From: Cacajao melanocephalus
Lineage: Eukaryota > Chordata > Mammalia > Primates > Pitheciidae
DNA: 64,000 bases
NCBI GenBank assembly: GCA_963573385.1
Contig: CAUYLG010044556.1
Location: forward strand, 38,834 to 102,833
Direction of reading: 5' to 3'
A model generated the notes under the pieces. The model searched no databases. It was not told the origin of the DNA and saw nothing but the letters and a program-made list of their open reading frames with translations. Shown here piece by piece: positions 60,051 to 64,000 of the stretch. Position 1 is the first letter of the stretch. Each line of letters begins with the position of its first letter. Made by a program: the position numbers and the translations under genes.

Positions 60051-61219
60051 AAAAGACATTCATAATACTGTCCATGAGAAAGATTTTCCTTCAACAAGTG
60101 TGGATCCATAAAATCATGTGAAAAAGACAGTTTTTTGTTTTGTTTTTGTTTTGCCTGGTTTACGCTGTAAGCTCCCCAAGGGTAGAAGGACCTCTCTGCC
60201 CGCTTCTTTGTTACTTCCTCTGGCACTTAGGCTTTATTAAATGTAATGATTTCCGGGAGTGACAGAGTAATTTTACTGACCAAAGAAAGGTATTCCTAAC
60301 GCGGCTTACCCAGAAATATACACATATGGAATTCATTACTGAAAGAGTTTCTACTGACAGAGAAAAAACCTAAATGCATTCAAAAGACTTAGAGAAAGGT
60401 CTGCCAGAGACAGGGTTGGTTTCTAAGACACACATTCCCAGAAGAAATATAGACACGGACATACCCACAGTGTTTACGTACAGGGCGAGATGGCCATGTG
60501 TTGGGAGTTTTTGCACCAGCCCCATGGACGGAGTGCCTTTCCCCCCCAGCTGTGTCCCCATGGCAGTGCACAGGCTTGCAGTGTTTATTTACTCAACCTA
60601 CGCTTGTGCATGTACATGATCCAGCCCTAGTCTCAGAGTCGCTTTTCTAGGGGTGGTAACAACTTCAGCCCAATGGCCTTGACCTCTGGACCCAGACCTG
60701 AGACCACAGGGCGCCGGCTAGGGTTGGGCTGCAGCCTGTGACCATGAACCACTAAGGAAGTAACCCATGAACTAAGCACCACCTCCTTGCTCTATTTCAC
60801 CAGTCGAACATCACCTAGAATGTCATTCTGAAGGCTTAATGCTGTTGGCTGACCTACCATGAAACGGGGGGGAACCAACAACTGTGAAGGTGATTTCATG
60901 GCAAATGACACTTATTCTTTCTCACCTTGGGAATTAGGTTCCTTGATTTATTTTTAAGTTAAAAATTTTTTTTTGCACTGAAATTATAAAGTACACAGTG
61001 CCTTTGTTACAAATACACTTTCTTATCTAGGCACAGGATACCAGGAAGTTGCGCTGAGATTGTTTCTGAAGATCTAAAGAAAATATTATTTTATAACTAG
61101 TGCACTGCTACAATTAGCATTTGATTCACTTCCTGCTGTCTAAGAGAAAATGTCAAGCTGTGGGTTTAGAATCAGAGTTTATTGTTGGGTTAATTAAACT
61201 CTAACAATAAGAGAGAGAA
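60051..61219. other. Intergenic, one L2-like fragment
   Basis: 60150-60245 (GTAAGCTCCCCAAGGGTAGA, then CCTCTGGCACTTAGG) resembles an L2 3' end. The remainder shows nothing I can name. Confidence 0.5.
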
Positions 61220-61583
61220 AACAAATATTTTTGAAAGCTAATATTCCTCCTATTTTTTCTTCCGTGTCTCTCAACCTCTTTTTAAAAAATATTTTTCCTC
61301 TTTTTAACTTCCTGTACTGTGGTCTAGGTTTACTTTTTCTAACCTACCTTCTGATTCATCAGTTATTTCTTTTCAGTTTGGCCTTTCTGCTGTTGAATGC
61401 ATTTGGGTTTAAAGTTCAATGTCTGTATTTTTCATTCCTAAAACTTTTCTTTCAAAACTTATCTTTTTAATCTCAGTAATTGCTTAGGTTTCTATAGCAT
61501 TTATTGTTTCTTTAATCATTGTAAACATGCTTTTTAAGTCATCTAGGTCTGTTAATTACAATTGTTAAAGTTCTTGGAATTCT

Positions 61584-61868
61584 TTCTTTTTTGTTTTTCT
61601 TTTTGAGGACAGAGTCTCTCTCTGTCGCCCAGTGCAGTGGTACTCACTTTAACCTCCGCCTCCCAGGTTCAAGCGATTCTCCTGCCTCTGCCTCCTGAGT
61701 AGCTGGGATTACAGGCACGTGCCACCATGCCCAAATAATTTTTGTATTTTTAGTAGAGATGGGGTTTCACCATATGATCAGGCTGGTCTCAAACTCCTGA
61801 CCTCATGATCTGCCTGCCTCAGCCTCCCAAAGTGCTGGGATTACAGGAATGAGCCACCACGCCTGGCC
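61584..61868 (-). repeat. Alu element, antisense, perfect 16-bp target duplication
   Basis: Antisense Alu ending CCACCACGCCTGGCC. AAGTTCTTGGAATTCT is duplicated exactly at 61568-61583 and 61869-61884. A short piece around the CCCAGTGCAGTGGTACTCAC region is missing relative to the common sequence. Confidence 0.96.
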
Positions 61869-62474
61869 AAGTTCTTGGAATTCTAAAGCTGCTTGTGCTT
61901 TCGGTGACTCTCATTCACCGTGGCTTCTTTTCTCACATCGTCCGTAAATTTGACTGTGACCTCACATTCTCCCCCACCTTATTTGTCAAAATTCCTTGGG
62001 GCAGGGCTGGCATATGTGCCTCCAGCTAGGTTTTCCATTTACTCCCAAGGTGGGTAACCAACCCAGAACCACTTCTAATGCTAATTTATCAGCTGGTAGT
62101 TTCTCTGGGCCACACCCACACGGTTGGTCTAAGTTCAAACTCCAACCCATGTGACTACTAGCCTGTGATTTGACCATAAGAGCCCACAAGCCAAAACAGA
62201 CACATTTCCTTGCCTCCCTTTGCCAGGGATGAATTATTTCTCCTAGTCTATCCTTTCACTGAGAATGTAACTCCTTATTGCAGTGATTTCAGTTTCTTCT
62301 TGCATTACTCTGGCCTTTTTCATTCTTGCCCTTCTCAAACTGCCAACCACTTGATCTCACCACTTTTCATATCTATTTAAGCTTCTCTTTTTTTTCCCAT
62401 CTTGATCAGCTTTAGTCCCTTACAATATTCACTTCATTGCAAATACACTGAAGTCTCTCATGTCTTCATCTTTT

Positions 62475-62601
62475 TTTTTTTTTTTTTAAGAAGGGGTTTC
62501 ACCATATTGGTCAGGCTGGTCTTGAACTCCCAACCTCAGGTGATCCACCCACCTTGGCCTCCAAAGTGCTTGGATCACAGGTGAGTCACCACGCCTGGCC
62601 A
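62475..62601 (-). repeat. Alu left-monomer element, antisense
   Basis: A T-run, then GGGGTTTCACCATATTGGTC through CACCACGCCTGGCC. Only one arm is present. The 12-bp duplication TCTTCATCTTTT is at 62463-62474 and 62602-62613. Confidence 0.85.
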
Positions 62602-62738
62602 TCTTCATCTTTTATAAATACTCACCTGGCCAAATTTCACTCCTGGCAACCCCACCTGCCTACCTTCTCTGTACTAGTCAGTATAGGCAGATTAACATTT
62701 CTGGAGAAAAGTATACACCTGGGCTGCTGGTTTCACTT

Positions 62739-62953
62739 TTTTTTTTTTTTTTTTTTAGATGGGGTCTCAATCTGTTACCCAGGCTAGAGTGCAGTGCCAC
62801 AATCATGGCTCACTGCAGCTTCGACCTCTTGGGCTCAAGCCATCCTCCCTCCCAAGTAGCTGAGACTACAGGCACGTGCCATGATGCTTGGCTAATTTGT
62901 TTTGTATTTCATAGAGACAGGGTTTCACCGTGTTGCCCAGTGTGGTCATGAAC
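62739..62953 (-). repeat. Partial Alu, antisense
   Basis: T-run, then GATGGGGTCTCAATCTGTTA, ending at CCGTGTTGCCCAGTGTGGTC. It lacks the 5' part of Alu. Confidence 0.9.
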
Positions 62954-63123
62954 AGTTTTACTTTTTTAAAAAAAGTTTCATATAGTTAATATATATTTAG
63001 GTATGCCCACAAATTTATCATTTCATTAAGCAAATTCAGTATACCTTTCTCTACATACTTCTATCTAGAGTGATTTTCCTTCTCTGTCTGTGTTTTCTTT
63101 ATTGTAGGTCTGTTCCTGTTGAC

Positions 63124-63412
63124 TTTTTTTTTTTTGAGACGGAGTCTCACTCTTGTCACCCAGGCTGGAGAGCAGTGGTGCAATCTTGGCTCACTGCAAC
63201 CTCCTGGATTCAAGCAATTCTCCTGCCTCAGCCTCCTGAGTAACTGGTACCACACGCACCCCCCATCACACCCAGCTAACTTCTTGTATTTTTGGTAGAG
63301 ATGGGGTTTTTCCACATTGCCCAAGCTGGTCTCTAATTTCCTAAGCTAAAGCAGTCTGCCCACCTCGGCCTCCCAAAGTGCTGGGATTACAGGCATAAGC
63401 CACCACGTCCAA
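63124..63412 (-). repeat. Alu element, antisense
   Basis: T-run, GAGACGGAGTCTCACTCTTG, and a full body ending AGCCACCACGTCC. Confidence 0.93.
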
Positions 63413-63563
63413 TCTCACTTATTTGTTGTAAAATGCATTGATTTCTCCCCAAGTTTTAAGATACTTTTACAAAGTATAGATTTCTAGGTTGATATTTTCT
63501 TTCATTATTTTGAAGATATCATTCTCAATTCACAATAAAAAATCCAAGTCTTCTGTCAATCTG

Positions 63564-64000
63564 AAACACGCTGGATTGAGAGTTTCAAAGGAAGCACAGC
63601 TGAACCCCGGATGGTCCAGCTCTGTGGAGGAAGGAAAACTAAGAAACAGAAAGAAATGACTTCATCATCAACAAACAGGACGTCCACTCAGAGACCCCAC
63701 CTGGAAGTCACCAACTACAAAGATCACAGGTAAATAAATCGATAAAGATGTGAAGAAACCAGTGCAAAAAGGATGAAAACACCCAAAACCAAAATGCCTC
63801 TCCTCCTCCAAGGGATCACAACTCCTCACCAGCAACAGAACAAGGCTAGATGGAGAATGAGTCTGATGAATTGACAGAAACAGGCTTCAGAAGGTGGGTA
63901 ATAAGAAACTTCTCTGAGCTGAAAGAACATGTTCTAACCCAATGCAAAGAAACTAAGAATATTGAAAAAAGGTTTGATGAAATGCTAATGAGAATAAACA
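63564..64000 (+). mobile_element. Second LINE-1, 5'-truncated, runs off the window
   Basis: Starts CTGAAACACGCTGGATTGAG, matching the first L1 from about 46551. After CTCTGTGGAGGAAGG it jumps straight to AAAACTAAGAAACAGAAAGA, which is 47280 in the first copy. It then continues into ORF1; here the codon that is TGA in the first copy is TGG. The 3' part lies beyond the window, so its ends and completeness are unknown. Confidence 0.9.

Larger units (their letters stand above)
61220..63560 (-). repeat. Old L1, antisense, fragmented by Alu insertions
   Basis: Pieces at about 61220-61567, 62954-63123 and 63414-63560 carry antisense L1 wording such as CAAGTTTTAAGATACTTTTA and ATTTCTAGGTTGATATTTTC. 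Alus at 61584, 62475, 62739 and 63124 separate them. The parts 61885-62460 and 62614-62735 are less clearly L1. Confidence 0.55.

Noticed and set aside
58065..60052. Several open frames of 80-147 codons in the C/T-rich stretch
   Set aside because: Overlapping frames in different phases reflect low stop density in biased sequence.

Overview
The window is primate, most likely human, nuclear DNA. The evidence is many Alu elements, a primate-type L1 with a 5'UTR, MaLR and ERVL LTRs, an HML-type (betaretrovirus-like) provirus, and short exons with GT-AG introns. No bacterial-style operon, CRISPR array or RNA gene cluster is present.

1-31.5 kb: the 3' part of RYK on the + strand. Seven exons (2119-30325) encode the last 269 residues, which is nearly the whole tyrosine-kinase-like domain. 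Every junction keeps the reading frame. The domain has RYK's altered catalytic motifs (HKD for HRD, DNA for DFG). The introns hold Alus, degraded LINEs, a MER20 DNA transposon, several MaLR LTRs, an antisense HMGB3 processed pseudogene (19510-20119) and a short U2 snRNA-like fragment. A 3'UTR follows the stop codon.

31.5-35.2 kb: intergenic sequence with old L2-like repeats.

35.2-44.8 kb: a complete but mutated class II (HML) provirus with two LTRs of about 1.08 kb, a lysine-tRNA primer-binding site, gag, pro (dUTPase, protease, G-patch), pol, env and a polypurine tract. A perfect 6-bp target duplication (AGAGAT) flanks it. Gag contains an in-frame array of seven 33-bp units. A 43-nt exon-like segment with good splice sites lies 90 bp beyond the 3' LTR.

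45.85-52.6 kb: a full-length, inactivated primate L1 inserted into an older antisense L1. Its 5'UTR carries three tandem units of about 181 bp and six 19-bp units. Its 3' end looks like a short 3' transduction.

52.6-64 kb: intergenic DNA with old L1, MIR, MLT2-like and L2-like repeats, a C/T-rich stretch with no recognised gene, then an old antisense L1 broken up by Alus. At the edge, a second young L1 begins that lacks 653 bp of 5'UTR relative to the first.

RYK is the only supported functional gene. I found no evidence of a new multi-gene system. The most interesting observations are the Gag repeat array, the repeat structure and 3' end of the L1, and the exon-like element by the provirus.
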